A stretch of 64,000 nucleotides of DNA from Flavobacterium gyeonganense (GCF_029625295.1 NZ_CP121112.1:4464001-4528000); one strand, 5' to 3'. Counted from the stretch's first letter, positions 19,022 through 28,457 are shown. Notes: a model not told the origin generated them from the letters alone. Translations and numbers: made by a program.

Positions 19022-19053
19022 AAATCGTTTTTCGGTAATAAAAAATCGTTTTT
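19022..19053. promoter_or_regulatory. Candidate AraC operator: AAATCGTTTTT direct repeat, 21-base period
   Basis: AAATCGTTTTT occurs at 19022-19032 and again at 19043-19053, exactly 21 bases apart, which places both on the same helix face two turns apart as expected for AraC-type sites. It lies 11 bases upstream of the regulator start. The same core (AAAAATCGTTTTTA) recurs at 31078-31091 before the second SusC locus. Confidence 0.5.
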
Positions 19054-19080
19054 AGATAAAAGTATATATATTGTCTAAGC

Positions 19081-19088
19081 TATATTTG
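19081..19088 (+). promoter_or_regulatory. Candidate -7 element in divergent region
   Basis: TATATTTG matches TAnnTTTG. It lies 156 bases before the GH29 start and just downstream of the tandem repeat, a sensible place for an activated promoter. No TTG lies at 17-23 bases upstream, as may happen where an activator replaces the -33 contact. Confidence 0.35.
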
Positions 19089-19244
19089 TGATAAATATAG
19101 TTATTAAAAAATATTATATAACTAATTTTATTTGTAAAATATATATAATAATAATAAAATATGATTTTTTTTATGATAAAATTAAATAAATCATGAAATA
19201 AATAAATCGGAAATATATAATTTATTCTCTAAAAACATATTAAG

Positions 19245-20894
19245 ATGAATAGAAGAAATGCTTTAAAATTAGGGATGTCGGCTTTAGCGGGAGTTTACTT
19301 ATCTCCATTATTGAGTCAAACCCGATTATTTAGTAATATTCCGTTGCCAATCGATGGCCTTTTTCAGCCTACGTGGGATTCGCTTGAAAAGTATCAGGTG
19401 CCGGATTGGTTTCGGGATGCTAAATTTGGCATGTGGGCACATTGGGGGCCTCAATGCGAACCTGAAGCCGGAGACTGGTACGGAAGAGGTATGTATGAAG
19501 AAGGTTCAAGGCAATATAAATTTCATGTTGAAAAATATGGGCATCCGTCGAAATTTGGATTTAAAGATATAATCAATATCTGGAAAGCAGACAACTGGAA
19601 TCCGCAGGAGCTGGTTGACTTATATAAAGATGCCGGAGCCAAATATTTTATGGCAATGGCTAATCATCACGATAATCTGGATTTGTATAACAGTAAGTTT
19701 CAGCCAGAATGGAATTCTACGAAAATGGGGCCAAAAAAAGACATCATAGCCGGATGGGAAAAAGCGGCACGTAAAGCAAATCTTCCTTTTGCGGTAAGTA
19801 TTCATGCGGCACACGCATGGAACTGGTTTGACACTGCACAGGGTGCTGATAAAAATGGTCCTTTAGCAGGAATTCCGTATGATGGCCGTCTCACTAAGGA
19901 AGACGGAAAAGGAACATGGTGGGAAGGCCTGGATCCTCAGGATTTGTATGCTCAAAATCACCCTTTAAGCGAAAGACCTTCCCGTGATTCATCCGTTCAC
20001 AGCCAATGGGATTGGGGAGATGGAGCTTCAATACCTACGTCGGCATATTCTGAAAAGTTTCATAACAGGACAATCGATCTGATCGAAAAGTATAATCCCG
20101 ATATGCTTTATTTTGATGATACAGCTTTACCATTATGGCCTGTGAGTGACGCAGGTTTGCGAATAGCAGCACATATGTACAATAATAGTCTTAAAAAAAA
20201 TAAAACTGTCCAGGCGGTTATTACAGGCAAAATATTAACAGAGCAGCAGCGTAAAGCTATAGTGTGGGATATTGAAAAAGGACAAAGTAATGAAATTGAG
20301 CCTTTAGCGTGGCAAACAGATACTTGTATTGGAAACTGGCATTATGACCGTGACGTTTATAACGAAAAGCGTTATAAATCAGCTAAAACAGTAATTCATA
20401 CTTTAATAGATGTAGTGAGTAAAAACGGAAATCTGATGCTTAATATTCCGGTAAGGGGGGATGGAAGTATAGATGAATTAGAGCGTGCGATTGTAAAAGA
20501 AGTTGGAGTTTGGATGAAAGCCAACAGTAAAAGTATTTATGGTACAAGACCATGGAAAATATTCGGTGAAGGACCACAACAGGCAAGTGCCGGAGCATTA
20601 AAAGCTCAGGGATTTAACGAAGGAAAAGGTAAGCCTTATACATCAGAGGACATCCGATTTGTGCAAAAAGACAAAAAGCTTTTTGCTACTGTAATGGACT
20701 GGCCGGAAAATGGTTCTGTATTGATTAAAAGTTTAGGAAAAGGAGCTGGTTATTATACGAATAGTATTAAACAGGTAAAGTTAGTCAGTACAGGTGAAAA
20801 GCTTAAATTTACACAGCATAACAATGGCTTAGAAGTTCATTTTCCAAATCAAAAACCGAAAGCTTCTTTTGCCAATGCACTTGAGATTGTATAA
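19245..20894 (+). CDS. GH29 alpha-L-fucosidase, twin-arginine-like signal
   Basis: A 549-residue family GH29 enzyme, which releases alpha-L-fucose by a retaining mechanism. The N-terminus NRRNALKLGMSALAGVYLS looks like a twin-arginine signal, so export of a folded protein is likely. Catalytic-barrel motifs are in order: FGMWAHWGPQ (62-70), NHHDNLDLYNS (140-150), HAAHAWNWF (about 188), and YNPDMLYFDDTALP, where Asp at about 291 fits the GH29 nucleophile. A short beta-sandwich tail follows. It heads a run with GH97 and the mutarotase, divergent from the AraC gene. Confidence 0.93.
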   Translation: MNRRNALKLGMSALAGVYLSPLLSQTRLFSNIPLPIDGLFQPTWDSLEKYQVPDWFRDAKFGMWAHWGPQCEPEAGDWYGRGMYEEGSRQYKFHVEKYGHPSKFGFKDIINIWKADNWNPQELVDLYKDAGAKYFMAMANHHDNLDLYNSKFQPEWNSTKMGPKKDIIAGWEKAARKANLPFAVSIHAAHAWNWFDTAQGADKNGPLAGIPYDGRLTKEDGKGTWWEGLDPQDLYAQNHPLSERPSRDSSVHSQWDWGDGASIPTSAYSEKFHNRTIDLIEKYNPDMLYFDDTALPLWPVSDAGLRIAAHMYNNSLKKNKTVQAVITGKILTEQQRKAIVWDIEKGQSNEIEPLAWQTDTCIGNWHYDRDVYNEKRYKSAKTVIHTLIDVVSKNGNLMLNIPVRGDGSIDELERAIVKEVGVWMKANSKSIYGTRPWKIFGEGPQQASAGALKAQGFNEGKGKPYTSEDIRFVQKDKKLFATVMDWPENGSVLIKSLGKGAGYYTNSIKQVKLVSTGEKLKFTQHNNGLEVHFPNQKPKASFANALEIV

Positions 20895-20931
20895 TAAAAA
20901 GCACTCATCTCCAATTAGGAATGAAATCACA

Positions 20932-22851
20932 ATGAAATATATTTGCTTACTATTTTTTCTTGTTTCCAGCACATTTGAAATAAATGCTCAGGAAATTTTG
21001 TCTCCAAACAAAAAGATTAAGGTAATTGTTACCTCAAAAAAAGGTTCACCTGATCATTCGTTTGGAGAAGTATATTTTAAAGTTTTGTATAAAAGCAATT
21101 TAGAATATACTGAATTACTGCCTAATTCGCCGATGGGTATCATAAGGGATGATCAAAAGTTTACGTATAATCTGAAACTTACAGCAGAGTCCCAGGTTAA
21201 AATGATAAATCAGAAATATGAAATGATTACCGGCAAACGAAAGCTGTGTACTAATGCGGGAAGTGAAAAGGTTTTTAAGTATGTAAATTCTAATGATAAG
21301 CCAATAGATATTGTTTTTCAGGTTTACAATGACGGAGTAGTATTTCGTTATGAATTTCCAGATCGTTCCGAATCGGCGGTTACCATCATTGATGAGCATA
21401 CAACTTATGTTTTTGCTTCAGGGACTAATCGATGGATGCAGGAATATACGGAGTCTTATGAAGATTTTTTTCCTTTTTCAGACAATGGTAAATCAAACAA
21501 TAAAAAACAGGAGTGGGGATTTCCTGCCTTATTCAAATTAAATAATAATCCTGTCTGGATGTTAATTTCTGAAGCAAATATTTCTGAAAATAACTGTGCT
21601 GCAAAATTGAACAATTCAAAAAATCTCAACGAATATAAAGTGAGTTATGCATCACCAAGAGATAATTTTAAGCAGACAGGTGTAAAAACGACATTGCCAT
21701 GGAATTCGCAGTGGCATACGCTGATTATTGGCGGGTTGTCTAATGTTGTAGAGTCCACTTTAATTACAGATGTTAGTAATCCTAATGAATTGAAAGAAAC
21801 CAAGTGGATAAAACCAGGGGCAGTTTCGTGGAATTACTGGGCTCATAATCATGGCTCAAAAGATTATAAAATTGTAGCAGACTATGTTGATTTAGCAGCA
21901 AAAATGAAATGGCCTTATACTTTAATTGACTGGGAATGGGATGCGATGAGTAATGGCGGAAATATCGTTGATGCTGCAAAGTATGCCAAAAGTAAAGGAA
22001 TTAAACCTTTGATGTGGTATAATTCCGGTACATCTTGGCTTGATCCAACTCCGGTTGACCGTTTGCTGACAAAAGAAAAACGCAGTGAAGAATTTAAATG
22101 GCTCAATAAAATTGGTGTATATGGCATTAAAGTTGACTTTTTTGCCGGTGACCAGCAGGATATGATGAAATATTTCATTGACATTTTAAAAGATGCTGCA
22201 AAATACCGCTTAATGGTCAATTTTCATGGCGCAACTGTTCCAAGGGGCTGGGCGCGGACATATCCAAATTTGATGACTACAGAAGCGGTATATGGTGCTG
22301 AATGGTATAACAATAAACCTGTACTTACCGCTAAGGCTGCTGAGCATAATTCTACCATTCCTTTTACCCGAAATATAATAGGTTCAATGGATTATACTCC
22401 TGTAACTTTTTCAAATACACAATACTCTCATATTACCTCTTATGCACATGAGCTGGCATTATCGGTTGTTTTTGAATCCGGTTTTCAGCATTTTGCTGAT
22501 ACACCAGAAGCTTATAATAGTTTGCCGGCAGAGCCTAAAGAATTTTTGAAGAATGTTCCTGTAAGCTGGGACAATACAAAATTAGTTGATGGTTATCCCG
22601 GAGTTTTCGTTATAATGGCTCGTAAAAAAGGAAAATTATGGTATTTAGGAGGAATTAATGGGAAAGAAGAATCACAAATTTTAAAAATTAATTTCGATTT
22701 TCTGGAGAAAGGTGATTTTAATTTGAAGATTATTAAAGATGGAAAAAATGGCACTTCATTTACTGTTGAAACAAAAAAAATAAAAAGGGGAGATGTATTG
22801 AGTGTTGAATGTCTTCCAAGAGGCGGATTTTCAGCAGTTATTGAAAAATAA
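20932..22851 (+). CDS. GH97 glycosidase, retaining (alpha-galactosidase-like) subgroup
   Basis: The frame opens at 20869 inside the previous gene; the ATG at 20932 starts a signal peptide (MKYICLLFFLVSSTFEINAQ), giving 639 residues. N-terminal beta-supersandwich (about 25-260), then a (beta/alpha)8 barrel with GIKVDFFAGDQQ and TTEAVYGAEW, and a C-terminal beta domain. By hand, Asp402 of KVDFF and Glu457 of GAEW are 55 residues apart, the same spacing as I recall for the nucleophile and acid/base of the characterised retaining Bacteroides GH97 alpha-galactosidase, so that subgroup is likelier than the inverting SusB type. Follows GH29 by 37 bases. Confidence 0.9.
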   Translation: MKYICLLFFLVSSTFEINAQEILSPNKKIKVIVTSKKGSPDHSFGEVYFKVLYKSNLEYTELLPNSPMGIIRDDQKFTYNLKLTAESQVKMINQKYEMITGKRKLCTNAGSEKVFKYVNSNDKPIDIVFQVYNDGVVFRYEFPDRSESAVTIIDEHTTYVFASGTNRWMQEYTESYEDFFPFSDNGKSNNKKQEWGFPALFKLNNNPVWMLISEANISENNCAAKLNNSKNLNEYKVSYASPRDNFKQTGVKTTLPWNSQWHTLIIGGLSNVVESTLITDVSNPNELKETKWIKPGAVSWNYWAHNHGSKDYKIVADYVDLAAKMKWPYTLIDWEWDAMSNGGNIVDAAKYAKSKGIKPLMWYNSGTSWLDPTPVDRLLTKEKRSEEFKWLNKIGVYGIKVDFFAGDQQDMMKYFIDILKDAAKYRLMVNFHGATVPRGWARTYPNLMTTEAVYGAEWYNNKPVLTAKAAEHNSTIPFTRNIIGSMDYTPVTFSNTQYSHITSYAHELALSVVFESGFQHFADTPEAYNSLPAEPKEFLKNVPVSWDNTKLVDGYPGVFVIMARKKGKLWYLGGINGKEESQILKINFDFLEKGDFNLKIIKDGKNGTSFTVETKKIKRGDVLSVECLPRGGFSAVIEK

Positions 22852-22871
22852 ATCTATATTTAAGTTTACTT

Positions 22872-23219
22872 ATGAGTACAAAAAGATTATGTTATGCCTG
22901 TGATTTAATTGATAATCCGGACTTAATAGAAGAATATAAAAAGTATCATGCTAAGGAGAATAGCAAGCCTGAAATTACAAAAAGTATTAAAGATTCAGGA
23001 ATCGTTGATATGGAAATCTATATCCTTGCCAATCGCCTGTTTATGATTATGGAAGTGGATGAAACGTTTACTCCCGAACGAAAACAAATGATGGATGCTG
23101 CTAACCCGGATGTTCAGGAATGGGAAAAATTGATGTGGAAATTTCAGCAGGCGCCTCCCGGAGCTAAAGAAGGCGAAAAATGGCTTCCAATGGAACAGAT
23201 CTATAAATTAGGCCATTAA
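22872..23219 (+). CDS. Sugar mutarotase, RhaM family (L-rhamnose/L-fucose type)
   Basis: A 115-residue cytoplasmic protein of the RhaM (DUF718) family, which interconverts anomers of 6-deoxy-L-sugars. Family features: short ferredoxin-like fold, YKKYHAKENSKPEITKSIKDSGI with the active-site Tyr/His region, MEIYILANRLFMIMEVDE, and WEKLMWKFQQ near the end. It is the last gene after GH29 and GH97, 20 bases from GH97. Given the fucosidase, L-fucose may be the true substrate; sequence alone does not separate the two sugars. Confidence 0.88.
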   Translation: MSTKRLCYACDLIDNPDLIEEYKKYHAKENSKPEITKSIKDSGIVDMEIYILANRLFMIMEVDETFTPERKQMMDAANPDVQEWEKLMWKFQQAPPGAKEGEKWLPMEQIYKLGH

Positions 23220-23333
23220 AATTTCTCGAATATCAGAATTGAATATTTAATTTTTGATCTTTTAAATTATTTAAATATTTACACTTTATTACTGATGCTT
23301 TCATTAGATTTGATTGAAAATTCTAAATGTAAT

Positions 23334-23975
23334 ATGAAAGCATTAGTAATTGGAGCTACAGGCTCAACAGGAAAAGAATTAGTTGAACAGCTTCTGGAGG
23401 ATAGTGATTATACTTCTGTTTCAATTTTTGTCAGACGCTCAATAGGAAAATCCCATCCAAAACTTACGGAACATGTTGTGGATTTTTCAAAAATAAATCA
23501 GTTTAGCGCTTTAATTACCGGAGATGTTCTTTTTTCATGCATTGGAACTACATTAAAATTAGCTGGTTCAAAAGAGAATCAATGGAAGATTGATTTTGAT
23601 ATTCCTTCGGCAGTTGCTGTAGAAGCCAAAAAAAATGACGTAAAGTCTTTTGTATTGGTTTCCTCTTATGGTGCTTCCTCAAAAAGCACTATTTTTTATT
23701 CTAAAATGAAAGGAAAACTCGAAGATTATATTGCTACCCTTAATTTTGAGCAATATCTGGTTTTTAGGCCAGGACCGCTTATAAGAAAAAATACGGATCG
23801 CTTAGGTGAGAAAATTTCAGTTAGATTAATAAAAACTCTAAATTCAATTGGACTTTTAAAAAAATTAAAACCAATTTCTACTGCTTTTTTAGCTCAAAAA
23901 TTGATAAAAGCTCCTAAAAAACTTTCGTCAGGAATGATTATACTCGAAGTCAGACAGATTTTGGAATTCAATTAG
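23334..23975 (+). CDS. NAD(P)-binding Rossmann protein, TIP30/HTATIP2-like
   Basis: The frame opens at 23295, but MKALVIGATGSTGKELVEQLL at 23334 is the natural start of the Rossmann fold (213 residues). The dinucleotide motif GATGSTG is complete, and LVSSYGASSKSTIFYSKMKGKLE supplies the Ser-Tyr-Lys type segment of atypical short-chain dehydrogenases. It resembles nucleoside-diphosphate-sugar-epimerase-like or TIP30-type proteins whose substrates are mostly unknown. No clear operon partner. Probably cytoplasmic. Confidence 0.85.
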   Translation: MKALVIGATGSTGKELVEQLLEDSDYTSVSIFVRRSIGKSHPKLTEHVVDFSKINQFSALITGDVLFSCIGTTLKLAGSKENQWKIDFDIPSAVAVEAKKNDVKSFVLVSSYGASSKSTIFYSKMKGKLEDYIATLNFEQYLVFRPGPLIRKNTDRLGEKISVRLIKTLNSIGLLKKLKPISTAFLAQKLIKAPKKLSSGMIILEVRQILEFN

Positions 23976-24334
23976 TTCTAATTTTAAAGTTATAAAATAA
24001 AGAAAAAGCAACTTTCTGAACTTATTCTTGCAACCGTGTGCGAAGATATCTCACTTTCCAATTTTCTTACATAGAATTGTATCTTGATCGTAAAATATAT
24101 CATATTGCAATTCCAGTAAAACAATAGGTAATTGCGCTCAAAAATTATTATTTTTTCTAAATCTGGAAATACCTCCACAAAAATATAGTTTCTTAAATCA
24201 GAAATTGTATTTGCAACAAAACCATACCTTACTGGGAATTTTATAACTTATACCTGAAATTAAATACTTAGCTGCAAATTCTCATTTGTACTTTTATTGT
24301 AAACTTAAATATTTAATAATAAAAATCATATGTT
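23976..24334. other. Intergenic, no gene seen
   Basis: AT-rich spacer. One minus-strand open frame of about 60 codons has many rare combinations and no family resemblance, and is left out. I see no strong hairpin. Confidence 0.5.
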
Positions 24335-24505
24335 ATGGCAGAAATTAAAATTGAAAAGAAAAAGCCGATATGGCCATGGATTGTAGCATTACTTTTAATT
24401 GCAGGAATCCTATATTATGTCTTTTTAAGAGATAACGAAGTACAAACCACCAACAATGGCGTAGAAATCGAAAATACTACGAGTACTGATAGCATAGGTA
24501 ATTAA
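24335..24505 (+). CDS. Small single-pass membrane protein (56 aa)
   Basis: A 56-residue gene beginning MAEIKIEKKKPIWPWIVALL. A lysine-rich cytoplasmic head, a transmembrane helix at about residues 12-31 (PIWPWIVALLLIAGILYYVF) and an acidic, Asn/Thr-rich tail. Such small proteins beside PRC-barrel genes are common in Flavobacteria as far as I recall. It ends 125 bases before the PRC-barrel gene. Function unknown; a role in envelope stress is only a guess. Confidence 0.75.
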   Translation: MAEIKIEKKKPIWPWIVALLLIAGILYYVFLRDNEVQTTNNGVEIENTTSTDSIGN

Positions 24506-24630
24506 TCAAAAGACAGGACTAAAATAATTTATTCTCACATCTACATTTCGCACAGAAAAGAAGCGGTAGTAAGCTTAAATTTTTAAAATTAAAGCAGAGG
24601 ATACAATCAACTTAATTTAAAATAAGATTT

Positions 24631-25143
24631 ATGGAAACTAAAGATAGAAATTTATACAGGCTGGATGAACTTTCTGATTATAAAATTGCCTCGAACTATT
24701 CTGATGTAAGAGGATGGAAAATAGTAGACGCAGATAACCGTACTATTGGTAAAATCGATAATCTATGGGTTAATAAAGATATGAAGCGAGTAGTATATCT
24801 GGATGTAAATGTTGATAAACAATTAATAGACGATAGTCGTAACGAGATACATGAGGCTATAGCGAATGATAATGGAAGGGAGTTCATTTATAAAGAAGGA
24901 GACAGTCATATTATAATTCCAATTGGTTCAGTCAGTATAAATAAAGATACGAAAACTGTCATGGCAACCAATATAGGATATGATACATTTAGAAAAACAA
25001 GCAGATACAACCTTCAGCATAATTTTGACAGAAACTATGAAAGACGAGTATTGAATTCGTATTATCCGGATGAAGATTCAAGAATTGTGTCAGACAGCGA
25101 TGATGACGCCTTTTATAACCGAAGAGAATTTGACGGTCGTTAA
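24631..25143 (+). CDS. PRC-barrel domain protein
   Basis: A 170-residue protein. Residues about 15-115 form a PRC-barrel (IASNYSDVRGWKIVDADNRTIGKIDNLWVNKDMKRVVYLDVNV, then IIIPIGSVSINKDTKTVMA), the small beta-barrel fold first known from photosynthetic reaction centre H subunits and found in many stress-linked bacterial proteins. The C-terminal third is polar and rich in Asp, Arg and Tyr, probably disordered. Soluble, with no signal peptide. A strong terminator follows. Exact role unknown. Confidence 0.88.
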   Translation: METKDRNLYRLDELSDYKIASNYSDVRGWKIVDADNRTIGKIDNLWVNKDMKRVVYLDVNVDKQLIDDSRNEIHEAIANDNGREFIYKEGDSHIIIPIGSVSINKDTKTVMATNIGYDTFRKTSRYNLQHNFDRNYERRVLNSYYPDEDSRIVSDSDDDAFYNRREFDGR

Positions 25144-25174
25144 TGCCTGCGAATTGCCTTAATCAAGATATTGT

Positions 25175-25210
25175 AAAGATCAAACGTTTAGAATGTTTGA
25201 TCTTTTTTTT
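25175..25210 (+). terminator. Rho-independent terminator after PRC-barrel gene
   Basis: Arms AAAGATCAAAC (25175-25185) and GTTTGATCTTT (25195-25205) around a 9-base loop, followed by more T. Placed 30 bases after the PRC-barrel stop. Confidence 0.85.
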
Positions 25211-25409
25211 ACTTCGGACTGACTCAGGAATAATGTTTAATAGTTATATTATTGATTATTAATGATGTATGTAAGGTTTAGGAATGAATTCTATAAATAG
25301 CCTTATAACAAAAGTATACTTTCCGATATAATTTTAAAACTATAAATTTCCGTCTGATTTTTTATATACATTATTAGCTTCCATCTGAACGTAACTGACT
25401 AGTTAATAT

Positions 25410-25461
25410 AAATCTGCCCAGCGATCTGTTAAATACTAACGTTTCGTCTGGGCAGATTTTT
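25410..25461. terminator. Hairpin with 12-base arms, likely terminator of the minus-strand operon
   Basis: AAATCTGCCCAG (25410-25421) pairs perfectly with CTGGGCAGATTT (25448-25459) around a 26-base loop, with T-rich sequence on both outer sides. It lies just beyond the end of the mannose-1-phosphate guanylyltransferase gene on the minus strand. The long loop is unusual for a terminator. Confidence 0.6.
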
Positions 25462-25492
25462 AGGCCGTTAAAATTCTATGAATTTTGAGATT

Positions 25493-26503
25493 TTAGTTTA
25501 ATAGCATTGAATTTTGTTTTTCTAAAGCACTATAAATATCCTTAACATCCTGAGAGTTTTCTTTTTGCAAAATTAAATTGGCTGTATCTGTGTAGACAAA
25601 AATGGTATTTTGCAGTCCCAGAAATGTCGTATGTTTTTCACATCCAATTGTCATATTGCCATATGCATCAACAGGGTGATTTCCTGACAGAAGATAATCA
25701 TAAACTGATTCAAAAGACCCTAAATCTGACCATGAAAAGGAGGCTGGTACTACCTTTATTTTCTTACTATGCTCCATAACTGCGTAATCTATACTAATAG
25801 ATGGAATTAGCATGCATAAATCTAAATCCAGAAAGCCATTTTTATTGGCTTCCCAAACTGCTTTGGATTTTTCATAAACCTCTGGCTGAAACTTTTTGAG
25901 CTCCTCTAATAAGATGCCTGCCTTAAAACAAAACATACCGCTGTTCCATAAAAAATTACCTTTTGCCATAAATTCCTTTGCAGTTGTTTCATTAGGTTTT
26001 TCGCGAAAAGAAATAACATTATCTCCAAGAGCTTCAATATAGCCATATCCTGTTTCCGGCTTGGTTGGGATGATTCCAAAGGTTACAATAAAGCCTTCCT
26101 GAGCTTTTGATACAGCACTTTCTATTGCAATATCATAATCATCCATTCCTTCGATTATATGATCAGAAGGTGTGATGATGAGAATGTCATCCGGATTTGC
26201 TGCAAATGCTGCAAATGCAATGGCCGCCGCAGTATTTCTAGGTGTTGCCTCTACTATATTGATATACTGAGTATTAGTTTTATTCATCACTTTTTCACTT
26301 AAATGATGGTTATGTGTATTTCCCACTACCACTACTTTATCCGCCAAATGGCTATTGCGGTCAACTGTCATCTCAAAAAGAGATTTTCCATCAAATATTT
26401 CTAAGTATTGTTTTGGTCTGCTTTTACGGGACAAAGGCCATAGCCTGCTGCCTACTCCGCCAGTTAATATTACATGTATTAGCGAATTGTACGTTTTTTT
26501 CAT
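25493..26503 (-). CDS. manC: Mannose-1-phosphate guanylyltransferase
   Basis: A 336-residue nucleotidyltransferase that makes GDP-mannose from GTP and mannose 1-phosphate. The N-terminal signature GGVGSRLWPLSRKSRPKQYL (about 15-34) is the pyrophosphorylase motif, followed by NTAAAIAFAAFA, ITPSDHIIE, TGYGYIE and FREKPNE. The length covers only the nucleotidyltransferase domain; the phosphomannose isomerase domain of long bifunctional enzymes is absent. It lies 73 bases after a glycosyltransferase gene in the same direction, so the pair may supply and use an activated sugar for a surface polysaccharide. GDP-mannose is also a precursor of GDP-fucose. Confidence 0.92.
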   Translation of the reverse strand: MKKTYNSLIHVILTGGVGSRLWPLSRKSRPKQYLEIFDGKSLFEMTVDRNSHLADKVVVVGNTHNHHLSEKVMNKTNTQYINIVEATPRNTAAAIAFAAFAANPDDILIITPSDHIIEGMDDYDIAIESAVSKAQEGFIVTFGIIPTKPETGYGYIEALGDNVISFREKPNETTAKEFMAKGNFLWNSGMFCFKAGILLEELKKFQPEVYEKSKAVWEANKNGFLDLDLCMLIPSISIDYAVMEHSKKIKVVPASFSWSDLGSFESVYDYLLSGNHPVDAYGNMTIGCEKHTTFLGLQNTIFVYTDTANLILQKENSQDVKDIYSALEKQNSMLLN

Positions 26504-26576
26504 GTTTTCTTAAATTTACACTTTTTATGGATGATTTTAAACTTCTTCTTTGTGTAACAATCCAGATTCTAGGCTA

Positions 26577-27701
26577 TTATTTGCTAAAAATACTCAGTAT
26601 AGATTGCATCTTTTCAACAGTTTTGTCCCAACAGTTGCTTGTGAGAATGTTTTGATATTTCGTTTTCATTATTTCCTGATCATTTTTATTTACTAATGAA
26701 GTAATAGCCACAGTAAATTCATCAGCCGTAGCTATGAGGGTAATAGAGCTGCTGTAATGCTCAATATCTGTAACTTTTGTTGAGATTATTGGTTTTCCGG
26801 CAGCCATGTACTCTAAAGTTTTTGTATTGCTAATGTATTTTCTTCCACCATTTAGTTTAAAAGGCATCATAGCAATATCAATAGCCTTAAGATAATTCGG
26901 AAGTTCGTCATAACACTTCATGCCCAGATAATGAATATTTGCTTCTTGCGGAAGATCCGTCGTAGCAACTTTTCCAATCATTACGAATGAAATATGTGGC
27001 ATTTTTTTTGCAGTTTCGTGTAATAAACTCAAATTAACAGATTCATCTATTGTGCCATAGTAACCCACAATTGGGCCCTTAATATCACCGATGTCGGCAG
27101 GGATGGAAATATTATTGAGAGCCTGGGCAAAATGATTTTTATCTGCACAACTTGGAAAATAATGTACGTTGTGATGCAATTGTTTTTTGGAATCATAGAG
27201 CGGCTTTCCTGCTGTAAATATAACATCAGCATTCGCCATCAGATATTTTTCCTGCTCAATTAAGTGCGAAGAATCTTCTCTAAATGCCGAAAGTTCATCC
27301 ATACAGTCATAAATTATCGTGTCAAATTCCAGAGTTTCTAACAACGGACAGAAAGATGCAGAATAAAACCATCCAACAGCTATATTATTATTTTTTACAT
27401 ATGCAGGAATGATTGCTGCGATTTCATTAATGTTTGATACATTGGGCTGCAGCACATTAAGATTTTCATTTATTACCATCAGATTACCTGAATTATCATT
27501 TTCTGGTTGATTCACAGGTTCTTCAATAAATAAAATTTTCATTGTATTAGCCATTCTGCTAATGATGTGTTGTGGGCGATCATATACAACCTGCCATTTT
27601 AAATGACAAAACACAATCATGTCATAATATTGGGCTTCGGTTTCAAATCCTCCAGATCGCCTTTTTGAGCTTATTTCTATTTCTTGTAAATTATTTGCCA
27701 T
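26577..27701 (-). CDS. Glycosyltransferase, GT4/TuaH-like
   Basis: A 374-residue GT-B fold protein. The N-terminal part includes VFCHLKWQVVYDRPQHIISRMA, a signature of TuaH-like glycosyltransferases. A hinge region GPIVGYYGTIDESVNL leads into the nucleotide-sugar half with MIGKV, ISNTKTLEYMAAGKPIISTKVTDIEHY, which includes the Glu-containing donor-binding segment of GT4 enzymes. No membrane span. The neighbouring manC suggests a GDP-sugar pathway, though the actual donor is not shown by the sequence. Start at 27701 is the only good ATG before the fold. Confidence 0.85.
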   Translation of the reverse strand: MANNLQEIEISSKRRSGGFETEAQYYDMIVFCHLKWQVVYDRPQHIISRMANTMKILFIEEPVNQPENDNSGNLMVINENLNVLQPNVSNINEIAAIIPAYVKNNNIAVGWFYSASFCPLLETLEFDTIIYDCMDELSAFREDSSHLIEQEKYLMANADVIFTAGKPLYDSKKQLHHNVHYFPSCADKNHFAQALNNISIPADIGDIKGPIVGYYGTIDESVNLSLLHETAKKMPHISFVMIGKVATTDLPQEANIHYLGMKCYDELPNYLKAIDIAMMPFKLNGGRKYISNTKTLEYMAAGKPIISTKVTDIEHYSSSITLIATADEFTVAITSLVNKNDQEIMKTKYQNILTSNCWDKTVEKMQSILSIFSK

Positions 27702-28083
27702 AACAGGAGTGTGTAGATTATTATTGTGCTATTTATTTACAGGCAAAAATAAAAGCATATAAAGAGAACTTCTTACAATTAAAAATTCAGTTGTTATATA
27801 ATTTACAGTAAATTCTTATTGTTAAGAAGTCTGCAATGTATTCTACATATTAAAATAAATATCGAAAATCAAAAATGAATTGGGGAGATAAAAAATACCG
27901 GTTAATTATCAAATTCTAGATGTAGCATATAATACGTTTGGCGTAGAGACGAATTATTAAAAGATAAATTGTTTGATTTTGATTAAAATCTATATTATTC
28001 AACAGGACAGTTTTTTGTTTTTTTTAAACCGTACTTACAATAGATTCGTATATCAATAAGAACATAATTAAACTGCTATTAAA
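27702..28083. other. Divergent intergenic region, no gene seen
   Basis: About 380 bases between the glycosyltransferase and the response regulator. AT-rich, no supported frame, repeat or hairpin. Confidence 0.45.
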
Positions 28084-28457
28084 ATGTTGTACCAAAATAT
28101 TTTATTGATTGACGATGATCCGGATGATATAGATTTGCTAAAGGTGGCGATTGCCTGCATAGATAATAAAAAAAATGCGTGTCTGCCGGGAATCGCACAG
28201 AAGCACTGAAAGCCCTTCATAGTAATCAATTGCCGGATATTATAATTTTAGATCTTGCCTTGCCCGGAGTCATTGGCTCTGAATTATTAGGTTTAATAAA
28301 AAACTCTTCTTTGACCGCAAAGATTCCAGTGGTTTTATATTCCTCGCACAATAAAGAATTAATGGAAGAAATTGCCAAACCATTTATTGCAGACCACTAC
28401 ATCAGTAAGCCTAACAGTTTCCAACAACTTGTAGATTCACTTAAAAAAATTTTTTAA
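28084..28457 (+). CDS. Single-domain response regulator, frameshifted at A8
   Basis: ATG at 28084 starts NILLIDDDPDDIDLLKVA, the acidic pocket of a CheY-like receiver, but the frame stops at 28207-28209. The rest of the receiver continues in the -1 frame (RTEALKAL, IIILDLALPG with phospho-acceptor Asp at about 57, IPVVLYSS, ISKP) to the stop at 28455-28457. The join is at an A8 tract (28168-28175): one added A gives 124 residues with all receiver motifs in order. No output domain follows, so this type passes phosphate or binds partners. No kinase is adjacent. Confidence 0.85.

Noticed and set aside
23990..24178. Minus-strand frame of 62 codons in an intergenic region
   Set aside because: No start context, family resemblance or partner gene; composition fits random AT-rich DNA.
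25410..25461. Riboswitch-like structure
   Set aside because: A single long-arm hairpin with T-rich flanks at the 3' end of a minus-strand gene; a terminator explains it better.
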